This document shows positions 35,701 through 45,816 of a DNA stretch of 64,000 bases, piece by piece. The first letter of the stretch is position 1. Every line of letters starts with the position of its first letter. A model generated the notes under the pieces. It had not been told where the DNA came from, did not search any database, and worked only from the letters and a program-made list of their open reading frames with translations. The stretch is from Dendrophyllia cribrosa (taxonomy: Eukaryota; Cnidaria; Anthozoa; Scleractinia; Dendrophylliidae): NCBI GenBank assembly GCA_024195265.1, contig JAJLRJ010000009.1:1502501-1566500 (forward strand), read 5' to 3'. The position numbers were made by a program, and so were the translations under genes.

Positions 35701-38700
35701 TATTGGTCCAATTTAATTAATAGGTCAAGGGGCGGAGCTGTTGGGGACAAGGCACTGAAAGGGGGAGGAGTCTAATAAGCGTACTTTTTTCCAAAGATGT
35801 CTACAGTCTCTATTTTTCTCCTTCCCCTCGCCCCACCCCCACCCCCTCGCGCTCGCTCCGCTCTTGGGCAGTTCTCGTACGCGACGGACTCTGAGAAAAT
35901 AGAGAGGCTGTGAACAGTCTATGGAATCTCTACTTTGGGACATCTTTATTAAGGAGACACTTCTCCTGATCCTGGAAAAACACTCATATGATCTTTATAA
36001 TTACCACCTCTGTAAAAGGGACACCTCTATTAAGAGGACAGGCACAGTGGTTGAGTGTCCCAAATGACAGTTAAATGTATTATGTGATCACCAAAGAAGG
36101 TTGACAAGATTTATCGTCTTCAAACCACAGTCATCATGTGATGACTATTTTCAAAGCTTGAACTCTTGTTCTAAATGATTACAGCATATCAATCTTGTTT
36201 TAAAATACAAAAGATGCATGGCATTGACGTTGTGTCTTGTCCTATAATTACCTAATGGAATTCTATTACAGTAAACTACAATATAGGGTTGCTGTTGCAA
36301 TTTGGATCGTGCATTTTACAGTTGCCTCCATTAAGGGGATGCTTCTCCTGGTCTCGGGGGTGTTCCCTTATGGAGGCTCCACTGTATTTTGTTATTTGTA
36401 CAGTGGTCAGTTGATGGGAAGGGGTTATTTGTCACATGTTCCAACCCAAACCATGCAGCAGCAAACCAATTGCATAGTCCACTGAAAAGGGAATTTTTAC
36501 CTACGTGGATAGCACTATCCAACCTTTGAACAAATGGGGCCTGATGCATAAGTTGAATGGAGAATTAAGGAATGTGAGAGGAGGGTATAGTCAATCTGAA
36601 CCTGCAAGAAAGACAAAAGTAGGATTATGTTAACATGTTTGCTTTTTTTCCCATTATCAGGAGTGAAGTAAAAAATCCAATTATCCTCTTCAGCATCACT
36701 AGTCTTTGTCGCATTTTTGAGGAATGGATACCAAAACTCCACATGGCCATGAAAAGCTGTTTAGAGTTGAACATGAATGACAATGAAACCAACACTGAGA
36801 TTAGCTTGAAGGGTTTTCTTAAGGGAACTGCCTTTGAAGATGTCTCATATCTGGCACAAATGTGTTTCGACTGTGGTGTTTATGGACTGGAAGGCTTGCA
36901 ATCCTTAGAGGACTTCTCCAAAAACAAGAAAACTACGAGCAAGACATCTTCAAGTGGTTCCCTGGCGGTACAAGAAAAAATAGAAATCACTGATTTGGAT
37001 GCTTCAAAGGGTTTTAACTCTGATGAACTTGTAATGAATACATCTCATAGAGCCCCGGAACAAGGGTTTTCAGAAAGTGCCCCAACTTCAGATGATGTTG
37101 AAAGGAAAGATGAATCAAGCCAAATTCATTTCTTTACAGCCGACACTCAAGCATCTTCATCGCACTCTGATGAATCAACTCCTTCAATTAGCATAAATGT
37201 TGTGGAAGAAGGCAACTTCAATGTCAAAACATGGGACGAAGATTCTGGAGCAAATGCATTAGATATTCCAGCTGTTAATACAAACAGTGATACTACTGCA
37301 CCACTTAACACTTTACCTCATGAAGTCAATGGGACAATGCAGAACTCCACTGACAATACTGTGTCCTCACTTGAAGAAATCCCCAGAAATTCCTTATTAG
37401 CACTGGACGTTTCCAGTGGTTTACAGTCCGTGCAAAGCTATGAGCAGGTGTGCTGGCAGTGTGAAAACGGAACTGCATTCTGCAGAAGGGACAATGACAA
37501 CGTAGTCAATGATAAATTCCCTTCACAGCAGAACATTGACAGTATTCGCTCCAGATTTTTGTCTTATTTTTTCTTTCTTCTGGATGTCAAGCGGTCGAGA
37601 CGCACCCTCCTCATGAGTAGGGGAGACAGAAGGAAATCTTGGAGCACATTTGTAGATAGTATCTCGGGTGAGCTATATGTTTATTTAGATTTGTAGTTAA
37701 AGAGAATGTGATCATCGCAGTTATACACCAACTGAAGGAGTTGCAGTTAGAGCCGGAAAAAAATGTCAGGTCTCGAAAGGATTCGAACCCATGACCTTTG
37801 TGATTCCAGTGCAAATGCACTATCACTGAGCTATGAGGTCAGATGGGAGCTTGGTCAATTGTGAGTTCTATTATAGTGTTATCAACATTCACTGTAGCAT
37901 ACAAGCACTCATTTCGTTACTGATATTATATTGTCCTGCAAGCATTGCATATTTTGTGGTTACAATTCAGTTACAATTGTTATGAGAGTAGTACAGTGAG
38001 AGGTGAATTGTACCCTTTTTTGTTTATTTAAATTTCTAGCGGTGACAAATTTGATTATTTTGCTGTTGATATATTTTATACTACATGCCCAAGCTGTGTG
38101 TATTTTGTGCTTACAAGTCGGTTACAATGTTAACAGAGTAGTGTAGTGTGAAGTGATTTATACCCATTTCTGGTGAGGTATTTTATGCAGTAACTATCAC
38201 CCCTTTCATCTCCTCAATCACTTTTTAACCTTTTCACTCCCAGAGGCAAATTTCGAGTCAACTGTGATTCTGTTTCATTGCTGAAATCCTGAAATGCGAC
38301 CAGTCAATTACTTATAATTTTTTAATTGTTTTTTTGCATTTGATTTTCACTTACAAGACATTTTATAAAGGGAATAGTAAAGTTGCTCCTCGATCATTGT
38401 TGAGTTATAAAAGCCCACGACAATATAAAAAGAGAAGTGCTTCTTGCTTGCTTATAGCTTTTAAAATTCTTGCACTGTTTTGTAGGTCTTGTAACCACTG
38501 ATGATATCATCGCTAAGTACATCAAGGAAGGCGATGCACGTAGAGCACTTCATGAACTGCATGATGGGATGGATGCATACTCTGGCACTCTACTGTATCA
38601 TCTAACTTGGTATACTGCTGATTTATGCTGGGATTACTACACTGTTCTGCAGTGTCTTATGTACATGGCCGTTATGCTGAAGAGCATAAGTAGATTTAAT

Positions 38701-41700
38701 AGATTTAAAGCCACTCTACATTAACAGCGGTTTTCAATTGAGTGTCATAAAACCAAACCCAGAGTAACCACATCTGGCCAATCAGAAACGACGCAAACAA
38801 TTTAATAAACCAATCAGAACTCGAAGCAAATACATACAGCTTGCATCAGGGGCACCAAGGTACACGAGAAGTGAGTCACCATTGGTCTTTCTTTCGATTG
38901 GTTGAGCAAATTATGCAAGTTTTTAAGCAATCACAAAGCTTGGTTAAACAGAATTACTCTTGTTATTTCTCGGTGTTTTGGGCAATCGTCATCGTCATTT
39001 TATTACATGTACTTTCTATGGATCTTTTACAGCTTGTATGAACACGACAGTCGCGAGACAATGATAACATGCGCTAGAATGTTCCCGGATGTACAGCCTT
39101 GGGAAGTTATGGAGATCTGTCGGCAGAGCAAATCGTACAGTCAGCAGTCAAGCTCAGCGGATTTTGTGTTCTATGTGGATCAGCTGATGAGATGGAGAAC
39201 TGAAGTTGGAAACACTAAGTAAGTTTGATGCCGATTGTTGTACATGTAGTTACGATTCTGCTACTTGCTTATTGCAAAATGAATTAATACTTTTACTGTC
39301 AATACCGCCCATAATCAAAAGTAATAAACAACTTTCTTGTTTTGCTGTTTATTTTAGCAGTACTTTCTGAAAGGATTGCTATAGAGCTTTCATTGGAATG
39401 GTTGTATACCTTATATAGCATTAATAATGAATTGTCACACTGTAGGATTTCATCTACAGACTCGAGAGTTAACCACCTTGTCCTCTCTTATCCCCTTCGC
39501 TCCTAGGGCATCTACTGTTTCTAAGCACAATAAATAGTACCACAGGAAAGTACTGCTCAGTAGCTTTCATTTGAATGGTCACAATTCAGGATTTGATCCA
39601 CAGACTCAAAACTTAGAACAACTTTGTACAGCATAATAAACAGTACCACATGAAAGTACAGCTCTGTAACTTTCATTTCAATGGTCACACTTAAGGATTT
39701 CATCCAGACTCAAAAGTGTGAACCATCTTGTACAGCATAATAAACAGCATCTCAGGAAAGTACTGCTGAATAGCTTTCACTGGAATGGTCACAATTCAGG
39801 ATTTGATTCACAGACTTAAAAGTTAGAACCACCTTGCACAGCATTATGAACAGTACCACAGGAAAGTACTGCTCCCTAGCTTTCATTTGAATGGTCACAC
39901 TTTAGGATTTTGTCTACAGACTTTAACGTTGGTAGTTTCTTGGTGTTGCGGATGGTGTGATCACCAAATGACGTAAAACAAAAGATTCAAAAGACACTGA
40001 ACAATACCCACACCACAACACAAAAGCTAACCAACAATGGCTTCCGCAACACCAAGAAACACCCCAAACGTTAGAAGCACATCGAGAACCCTAAAGCTCG
40101 ACTTTAGCAGAGTAAGGATGATGTTTGATTTGTTTTTGTGTTTATTGTAGGGAGCAGACCATTAGCAAGGTTTGTGAAGATATGGGGATCACTAAATGGT
40201 GGTTTCACTGCTCGCTCATTGCAAACTCTTCAAGAGAACCGTTACACTGTCAGCATTGTGGAAAGCCAAGGTTAACAATTTCTTTCATAATAATAATAAC
40301 AATGATAATAAAAATGACTTTATTAGTAGTTTATCCACAAGGTGGCTCTTCACCTACTTATTCTCAGGAACTCGAACCAAAAGCAGCCTTCATGCTTCAC
40401 TGTTATTTTTAATTATTTGATCTTTGATAACTCGAACTTTCTTTAAACGGGTAAATTTCGCTTGGTACGTAATTTTCATCTTATATCGCCAAATCCCACC
40501 AAATATGCAACTCATTCAATCAATCAATCAATTTTATTTTACTCATAACAATAGATATATACATTTTTACAAGAACACACTAAACAAGAAAAACTACAGA
40601 TAATATAATACTTATAAAATATGAATTAACATTAGAGCCTGGAGGCTTAATTAACCAAAGAGTTTTCACAAGTTAGCCTCCAGCCATTTTATTTTAATAC
40701 AGGAATAAAGGCTAAAGGCAATCAAAGAAAGAGTATTGAAGTTAACTTAATTATTTTATGAAAATAGGAAGAAATTTGAAACAACTACCTCGGATCAAAC
40801 GATTCTACAAAGGAAAACTGAAGTAGTTGTTTCCTGATGAAGTGCAGACTTACAAGGGAGGAAGTAGATTGCAGTCCATTAAATTTGATTTCGTGACAGT
40901 CGGTCAAGAAATCAAAATTGTTATTCTGGTTTCATTTTGAGTTGTTTTAGCCGTTAGTAATAAAGTAAGCTTAAAGCAAGCTCTTGGCCACACTCATTTT
41001 CCGATCAGTGAAATGTAACTTTTATCAGAAAAAGTCAGGGAATTTTGGAAAGTGATCTCGCCAAGGTTTTGTGTTTTTCCTGACGTTTCGGGTTATGTGG
41101 ATTCTACTGTGTGTTATACTGTATTTTGTGTTATGTATACAGGCCTGGTTCACATACTTTACTGTGGCAAAATGCGGACCATTTGCAGCAGCTCGTTGAT
41201 TTTCTGTGTCAAAAGGATCCTGCTGAACTTACAGATTTCATGGAATTGTGCTGGAAGCACGGGTAAGAGGCCTAAAACCTCTTATTTTATGATCTGCAGT
41301 GTTTTATCAACATATCCACCATTGAAGAAAACAGCAATCGACACACATCATGATTACAATAATTTATCAATGTTGCCATGGTTGCTAATGTATTTCCTGA
41401 ATGAATAAATGAGTGAATGAATAAATGAATGATTGAATGAATGAATTGATTGATTTGTTTTCTTTATTTAGCTACTGGTCAGGACTGATTCGCCTTTGTG
41501 TGCGGAGCAATCTTAGACAAAAAGCTCTGGAATTAGTAGTTTCTCTGAATGACTTGAAGCTGATCAGGGATCCACAGCCATGGGGTATGTACAAGCGTTC
41601 TTCTTCAAGTCATCTTCGTTGTATACTGTGCTTGTTCTTTGGCCTGTCATGCTAACTGCCGTACCAAGCTTATTTTGTCTCTTTAGTTTACATATCTTTC

Positions 41701-44700
41701 TTTGCATCACCTTTGGCGATTTTTCTTCTATTTTAAGATAATAAAACAGCTTAAAGCAAGCTTCTGGCCATACTCATCAAAACAGAGTTTTGTAACGCTT
41801 TGGGAACAATGATTTTGCAAACTGTATTGCATGCTGTAGTTTGTTTCTAAATTTCTAATTTTTCTTTTTTCATTCGCTCTTGTGTAAAGGACCCCTCCCA
41901 AAATCTTTGGATGAATGGAAACATGTGTTGGAATTGCTGTTATCACGTGACCATCATAGCAACAAATCACGTGAAAATTCTCATATGTGCACACCACTGG
42001 CTGATCCCGATTGGTTCGCAGATTTGACTTGGGGTAACGTGACCAGGCTGATGCTTGAGCGGTTAGGCGCTGGCCATACTGTCAGCATACTGCAGTCTCT
42101 GCCACTGGACACGCCCCTTCTCTCCACGGATTTCTACTACTCGTGTTTACTGGGAGCTGTGGTTGAGAGAAGGCAAAGGTGAATATCTTTCAATGGTTCA
42201 TCACGAAGCTTTGCGAGGCAATTCTAATAAAGGCTGTGTAAGAAACTGCGTGTTTGCAATGCCATCTTTAGTAGTTTGACCAATTTATCACGGGGAGGGC
42301 CCAGGTCTATCACAGGGATTGGGCAAAGTACCTCTGTCTAGCACTGCAAAATTGCACTAAAAATCTGGCAAACCGTGGGATTGGTCAAGTAGTCACATGA
42401 GTCACCGGTATATGACTGCGGTGACGGTGTTGTCAGGGATTATTTTCCAACATGCTGGAAGAATTGCAGACATATGCCTGGAAGTTGAACGCAACTCAAC
42501 TTCGCAGACATGTGGGGAGGTTTTCACAAGCTATAGCCTATGTGGCAGAAGTTTGCATGTGTCGTAGGAACAGCGGCTATTTTGCAGGCATGTGTGTGGG
42601 GTTTTAGAGCCAGGCTTAAGGTTTGTGTTTATGGCATTTTTATTTTCCTCTGCAGGACGTTGATTCACGAGTTGCTTAAAAAGCTAGACTCATATTTGTG
42701 GTCGCAGCGAAGCGGTGCCTTGGCTCCAAAGGTGAAAATAATATATCATCTCCCTTTTTTATAACTTGTTACCAGCCGCCTTCGGGGGCGACTTGTTTAG
42801 TGTTTAGGGAAGACAACAGGAGGAAGAATAGGTACCATTAAAGGGTAGAGCGGGAGACTGGTGAAGAGACAAAAATCTGCCTGAATGGGGAGGGGTTAAA
42901 ACGTGATATCGTTCTTTGATTAATATCATCTCCTATTTTCTTTCAGTTGAACAGTTTTCGTAAAGAAGAAGAAATTTGCGGTTCTAAAAGCAAGGTAAGG
43001 AAACGCAACCGAATTTCCTCTGTTGAAAGCGCCGTTGTTTATTACCTGTTTCTATCTTCAAGTGAAAAAGTTAGCGAAAGCTGGAATAACAATTGTTTCT
43101 ATTACTATTATTTAACAGGAAGACATTAAACCTCAGCTGGATTCTTTGTCACAGTTTAGGACACTCGAAGATGGAGGTAACTTAATCTTTTCATGTTTAA
43201 AATAATAATTAAAATAATATATATAATTATAACAAAAACCTTACCAGAATCCTTTGCACCAGAAACATTTGTGATGCCAAATAAATCTGTCAGTTTTGAG
43301 TCTAAGGATGCTATACCATGTAGTGTTTATACTCACCGTAAAATACCTTCCACATTAGATTGAGCATTGTGATGTCATTGGTCACGTGACCATCCCCCAT
43401 GTGTAGTGATCCCATCAATGTTTACTTATATGTTTCCATTTTTCTTCAGCGTCGAACTGGGGACAAAACATTCGCTTATCAGAGTAAGTATTGCTTTTTT
43501 ATTCGGCGCTCTGTTGTAAAGCGTCAATCACAGGTCAGGAGCGTAAATCTAGGTTAGCCTGTAAGCCTGGTTCTCTTCTGGAATCGTAATCAAGCAGAAA
43601 AAAGCATGGATTTGGTGCGTTGTCTCCGTTCGCAGTTATGTAACCTGTCGCTTACTCCCTCTTGTTCTAATTCACTGATGGATGATCGGAAGTCTGTGGA
43701 AATCAATAAAAAGGAAGGTCTAGAATGAAATGGTAGGAATTTCAAAGGAACATGATTTAGAATGGAAATATCTTGGCTCTTACAGGGTGTATGAACGGAG
43801 CCATGATGGTGTTCAGAGCAATGAAATTTCCATTCTTTGGGAATTAAACTATTTGTATGTAAACATTTTCAATTGTCCCTGAAAACCAACATGGCCGCCT
43901 TGCATACACCCTATAGCTTTGTAGTATTTCTACGCTAAGGGGGGAGGGTTGAGGGCCTCCCTAGATCCGCCAGTATGTTTGTTTGAGTGCGGGACGATGT
44001 GATTCATTGTAAAACGTTCAAAACATCAGATTCTTTGCAGTTTTTTTTCAGGGTGTTTAGTTTAACCATAGTCCATCACCATGGTTTTGTAACACGCGTA
44101 ATACCCTTCTTTTTTTGTAGCGGGGAATGTTTGGTGTGTTCATTGAAGCTGTGTGAACAAATCTCAACAAACAATCAAGGACTGCTGATGTTTGAATGCG
44201 GTAAGTGAACCTGTGGTGATTTTTGGTCTCATACGTTCTCCCTTTTTCTCCCCTTCGTGCCCAGCAGCCCTTCAAATGCTGTTTGTGGCTTAAAGGAGTC
44301 ATACAGGAGTGGGAATTAATAGGGTGATAGTTTCCAAGATAACGCTTTGACGTTATCGCTCAGTTCAAGGTAGCCTCAAGGTAGACTGCGTGCAGGCGCT
44401 AGAAATGGAAGGGGAAGGGGGGATTTTGGGAGCGCGCGAAGGGAGGGGAGAAGACACTTTCCCTAGACTCAGATGGTCAAGCCCAAATCATACCGTCCAG
44501 AAGGATGTCGGACACCTTATTGAGACTTATATAACGGAGTAACTGGTTAGCTTTCAGTTGAGGTAAGGGGTAGCAATTTATACAGTTAAATGTAGGACTA
44601 AGCGACCCGGGAAGCTAGGTGGTACAGTGGTACGGTAGGCTATGTAAGCCTAAGCCTAGCTGAGGTCATAGGTTCAAACCTGATTGGGGATTTTAGATTT

Positions 44701-45200
44701 TCTTTTTTCACTTAAAAATTTATTGAAGTGATTTATTGAAAGCGTCGACATTACGTTATATAAGTTTTAATAAGGTGTCCGACGTCCTTCTGGACGATAT
44801 GATTTAGGCACAACCGACTCAGACTGAGTCATGTTATGTTGTTCTAACTGTTACGATATTTCATTTATGTTACATGAAGTGTTTTTCAACTGTTTTGATC
44901 TATAGCCCGAAAGCGTGTTTGAGTGTGATTTAGAATAAAAGTTAGCCTTCCAGTTGTTTGGTTTTATTTCTAGTTAGCCTTCGAGTTCTGTTTGGTTCGT
45001 CTGGCCGAACACATCGTTACACTAACTTTTGTGAATTTAAAAAATTTGAATCTCTTATTTTCAGTTATAACTTACATGAGAATTGATGTAAGACATTCTC
45101 ATTTTTAGGTCATGTCTTTCACAAACATTGCGTCCCAGAGGCGGCGTGTGTGATCTGTTTTCATCACAACTTAACCAGTCTTGGAGCAAGCGTACTGTAA
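17725..45200 (+). CDS. HPS5: HPS5, BLOC-2 complex subunit (complete, 31 exons, RING-type tail)
   Basis: Exons: 17725-17844, 19043-19153, 20864-20925, 21101-21155, 22030-22161, 23163-23311, 23873-23905, 25711-25801, 26311-26393, 26739-26816, 27413-27504, 28880-29019, 29769-29885, 31538-32148, 32787-32848, 33157-33183, 33689-33768, 34218-34483, 36661-37667, 38486-38609, 39033-39218, 40151-40270, 41143-41262, 41472-41584, 41890-42178, 42656-42731, 42947-42994, 43119-43176, 43450-43483, 44121-44200, 45109-45200. All phases join; total 4656 nt, 1551 aa. Residues about 40-385 form the N-terminal WD40-like propeller (VAMGSSTGGLYIFDRK, TALCWDDDEGRLFAGD and YSARPGSRLWE match HPS5). Residues 420-1080 are largely disordered, Ser/Lys-rich. 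An alpha-solenoid follows to the LWSQ motif at about 1440. HPS5 with HPS3 and HPS6 forms BLOC-2, which directs cargo to lysosome-related organelles. The frame then continues about 105 residues and ends in an eight-ligand RING-H2 pattern (C1498-C1538). Exons 7 (33 nt) and 16 (27 nt) are microexons. Confidence 0.94.
18325..18352. repeat. Poly-G tract in HPS5 intron 1
   Basis: Near-pure G run. A (CCCCT)n run follows at about 18625-18656. HPS5 intron 1 (17845-19042) otherwise shows no feature. Confidence 0.8.
19340..19440 (+). repeat. Possible retroelement 3' tail
   Basis: The segment GGGGCTCACTTCACTATTAT...GAGGCCCTGTGTAAATAAAG resembles a non-LTR element end with a polyadenylation-like motif. 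At 19500-19830 a roughly 155-180-bp stretch containing CCAGCACCTCTTCCACACC is directly duplicated. All of this is in HPS5 intron 2. The identity of the parent element is not clear. Confidence 0.35.
21332..21913. mobile_element. GATC-saturated inverted-terminal element (582 bp)
   Basis: Ends CCCTGGTGAAAATC at the left and the reverse complement of CCCTGGTGAGAATC at the right (13 of 14 match). The interior is almost entirely variations of AAAGATCCTT, AAGGATCTT and CAAGGATCC. I count at least 35 GATC tetramers in about 550 bp, where about two are expected. The motif is its own reverse complement, so the whole interior can fold in many ways. It lies in HPS5 intron 4. No coding sequence is visible. 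Confidence 0.75.
22238..22445 (+). repeat. Common dispersed repeat ('TTTCACTCCCAAGAGTG' family)
   Basis: About 200 bp beginning CCCTTTCACTCCCAAGAGTG and including TTTGAATGGTCACACCATAGGA and GAACTACACTACATG. The same family, in both orientations and variable lengths, appears at about 5120-5440, 9240-9420, 12330-12515, 26415-26600, 32180-32395, 30030-30180, 30790-30890 and 61105-61330. No coding content or clear terminal repeats are seen. Confidence 0.75.
24130..24175 (-). ncRNA. Hammerhead-ribozyme-like core
   Basis: On the minus strand the order is CTGATGA, a helix II hairpin GACC...GGTC, GAAAC, and a self-complementary ACAGCTGT followed by a GTC-type cleavage triplet. These are the conserved core blocks of a hammerhead. 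Helix I is weak as drawn, so activity is doubtful. The surrounding stretch 24055-24240 shares sequence with the element at 205-357. Confidence 0.45.
24374..24702. mobile_element. MITE with TAC(T/C)GTATTTACTC-type ends
   Basis: The left end TACTGTACTTACTCAATTAAAC and the reverse complement of the right end, TACCATATTTACTCGATTAAAC, form inverted repeats. The interior is built of GGCGTTTATTCGAGGG-like units. It is located in HPS5 intron 7, between microexon 7 and exon 8. Confidence 0.7.
24834..24990 (+). repeat. 17-18-bp tandem repeat
   Basis: About nine copies of AAGGGGACACCTCCATC in HPS5 intron 7. The unit looks like an amplified fragment of the Tigger-type element also seen at 25440-25635 and 51649-52125. 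Confidence 0.85.
25918..26226 (-). mobile_element. Diverged partial copy of the 30.96-31.51 kb foldback
   Basis: Contains ACCATAGACAACACACCTTA and TCAAGTAAATAAAAAACTGTC, matching the centre and one arm of the element at 30959-31508, at much lower identity. Lies in HPS5 intron 8. Confidence 0.65.
27588..27925 (+). mobile_element. tRNA-derived SINE
   Basis: The head has a Pol III box-A-like TGGTGTAGTGGTTAG (27594-27608) and a box-B-like GTGGTTCAAGG about 30 bp later, without a foldable complete tRNA. A body with a G-rich tract (27785-27826) and a tail follow. Inserted in HPS5 intron 11, sense orientation. Confidence 0.6.
30182..30792. mobile_element. Foldback DNA element with 150-bp arms
   Basis: Arms 30182-30331 and 30643-30792 are inverted copies at high identity (both contain CTTCCGCCGCAA and TTGATTGACAGTTTGCTTC). 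The 311-bp centre has no recognised domain. The insertion lies inside a copy of the common dispersed repeat, fragments of which flank it at 30030-30180 and 30793-30890. HPS5 intron 13. Confidence 0.8.
30959..31508. mobile_element. Foldback DNA element with about 232-bp arms
   Basis: Arms about 30959-31190 and 31274-31508, high identity. Both contain GGAAATAGTCCGCTGTGACG or its complement and end near TATGACAGTGA/TCACTGTCATA. Its right end is only 29 bp from HPS5 exon 14. The 83-bp centre is non-coding. Confidence 0.85.
34773..35431 (+). pseudogene. RecQ/DExH helicase fragment inside the Mutator-like element
   Basis: Reads EQKEAIESLL (Q-motif region), then the Walker A motif LPTGFGKSLVYQ, then a block like the RecQ motif Ia region (QVEEMKELRISA at about 35211-35246), and after a frameshift the DExH box VVVDECHTVEMW (about 35396-35431). 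Helicase domain 2 and everything after is missing. It is interrupted by a 175-bp MITE and a frameshift near 35300, so it is not functional. Most likely a captured host gene fragment or part of a helicase-bearing transposon. Confidence 0.75.
35020..35194. mobile_element. Tigger/pogo-like MITE
   Basis: 175 bp with ends CAGTGGAATCCCGATTTTTC and the reverse complement of CAGTGGAATCTCGATTTTTC, flanked by TA (35018-35019 and 35195-35196). It splits the helicase frame, and the frame lines up again across the site. Confidence 0.88.
37729..37845 (-). mobile_element. tRNA-derived SINE
   Basis: On the minus strand, box A TAGCTCAGTGATAG (37820-37833) and box B GGGTTCGAATCC (37779-37790) are correctly ordered, but the anticodon arm does not fold as a normal tRNA. 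HPS5 intron 19. Confidence 0.6.
39375..39925 (+). repeat. About 106-bp tandem repeat
   Basis: Four to five diverged copies of a unit containing ACAGTACCACAGGAAAGTACTG and TTTGAATGGTCACACTT. This is a tandemly expanded form of the common dispersed repeat, in HPS5 intron 21. Two inverted copies occur at about 61105-61330. Confidence 0.8.
40495..40720 (+). repeat. AT-rich retroelement-like tail
   Basis: Starts with (CAAT)n and ATTTTATTTTACTCATAAC and continues A-rich for about 200 bp, as many non-LTR element ends do in reverse orientation. No coding remnant. HPS5 intron 22. Weakly supported. Confidence 0.3.
43379..43392. promoter_or_regulatory. Perfect CLEAR palindrome in HPS5 intron 28
   Basis: GTCACGTGAC at 43381-43390, within a 12-base palindrome GGTCACGTGACC. 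This is the exact consensus for TFEB-type bHLH-ZIP factors. Function is unknown, and it may derive from a repeat. Confidence 0.4.
44473..44817. mobile_element. MITE with 64-bp arms and a tRNA-like interior
   Basis: Arms 44473-44536 and 44754-44817 share AAGGTGTCCGAC and CCTTCTGGACG-type blocks in inverted order. Between them, 44611-44690 has box-A-like TGGTACAGTGGTACGG and box-B GGTTCAAACC. HPS5 intron 30, just before the RING-completing last exon. Confidence 0.65.
45109..45200 (+). other. HPS5: Last HPS5 exon completing the RING-H2 motif
   Basis: Encodes GHVFHKHCVPEAACVICFHHN and the stop. With exon 30 (CLVC...FEC) it supplies the C, H, H, C, C, C ligands of a C-x2-C / C-x-H / H-x2-C / C-x2-C pattern. 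The resemblance is to the short C-terminal RINGs of the Vps8, Vps11, Vps18 and Vps41 tethering proteins. Confidence 0.85.
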
Positions 45201-45816
45201 TAGGACAACAAATGGGTTGTTTACATGATAAGGATGAAGGGGTTGTTTTCTAAACAAACTGTGGCTTAGCCCTGGTTTTTGAAACGAGGTCATGTCAACA
45301 AAAATTGAAAAAAAAATAATAGTCCCACGTTTGTTGAGGTATTGACCTCAGACATTATTAACAACATTTTACATCAGTACTTCACAATACTGGCGTTATG
45401 ACTTCAAAATCAATATTTGTTCCCAAATGGCCATGATTATTAAAAAAATGTCATAATATCATCTTAATATTAAATCGAATTAATTTTATATAAAAACAGG
45501 CTGATTCGCATGTGATTAAATATTTTATCTGAGAAGGGATTCGTAGAAGGGATACAATATAAATAGGGTTTATTTTAAATCATAGTAAACAATATTATTC
45601 CATATAGAACAAAGTGAAAAAATTGCACACAAAATAAATACGCCAAGAACAAGGGCGTTAAAGCGCTATGAGGGACAGACCTTTAAATAAGTATTATTTG
45701 TTCAAACTATTTTTATACAGAATAATGTACGTAGATAACTTGCGCAACAAATTATTTCGTAATTGATATTATTATATATATTTCGCCTATCGCGGAAAAA
45801 TCATGTCTCGACACAT

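Larger units (their letters stand above)
34499..35921. mobile_element. Mutator-like element carrying a RecQ-like helicase fragment
   Basis: Ends TAGACTGTTCACAGCC with inverted arms of about 160 bp (34499-34660 and 35765-35921). A perfect 9-bp direct repeat, TGGAATCTC, flanks it (34490-34498 and 35922-35930). Long arms plus 9-bp duplication fit the Mutator superfamily. The centre carries a helicase fragment and a nested Tigger-like MITE. The left duplication starts 7 bases into HPS5 intron 18, almost on the splice donor. Confidence 0.8.

Noticed and set aside
36635..36660. Upstream ATG of the long frame over HPS5 exon 19
   Set aside because: The frame reads through the acceptor; the TTTTTTCCCATTATCAG acceptor and phase show that coding starts at 36661 as an internal exon.
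37764..37843. tRNA gene call on the minus strand
   Set aside because: Box A and box B are good, but the anticodon arm does not form a 5-bp stem with a 7-base loop; treated as a SINE head.
40497..40720. Non-LTR retrotransposon
   Set aside because: No reverse transcriptase remnant; only an A/T-rich tail-like sequence, so kept as a weak repeat only.
44611..44690. tRNA gene call
   Set aside because: Only the promoter boxes are convincing; no acceptor stem pairs.
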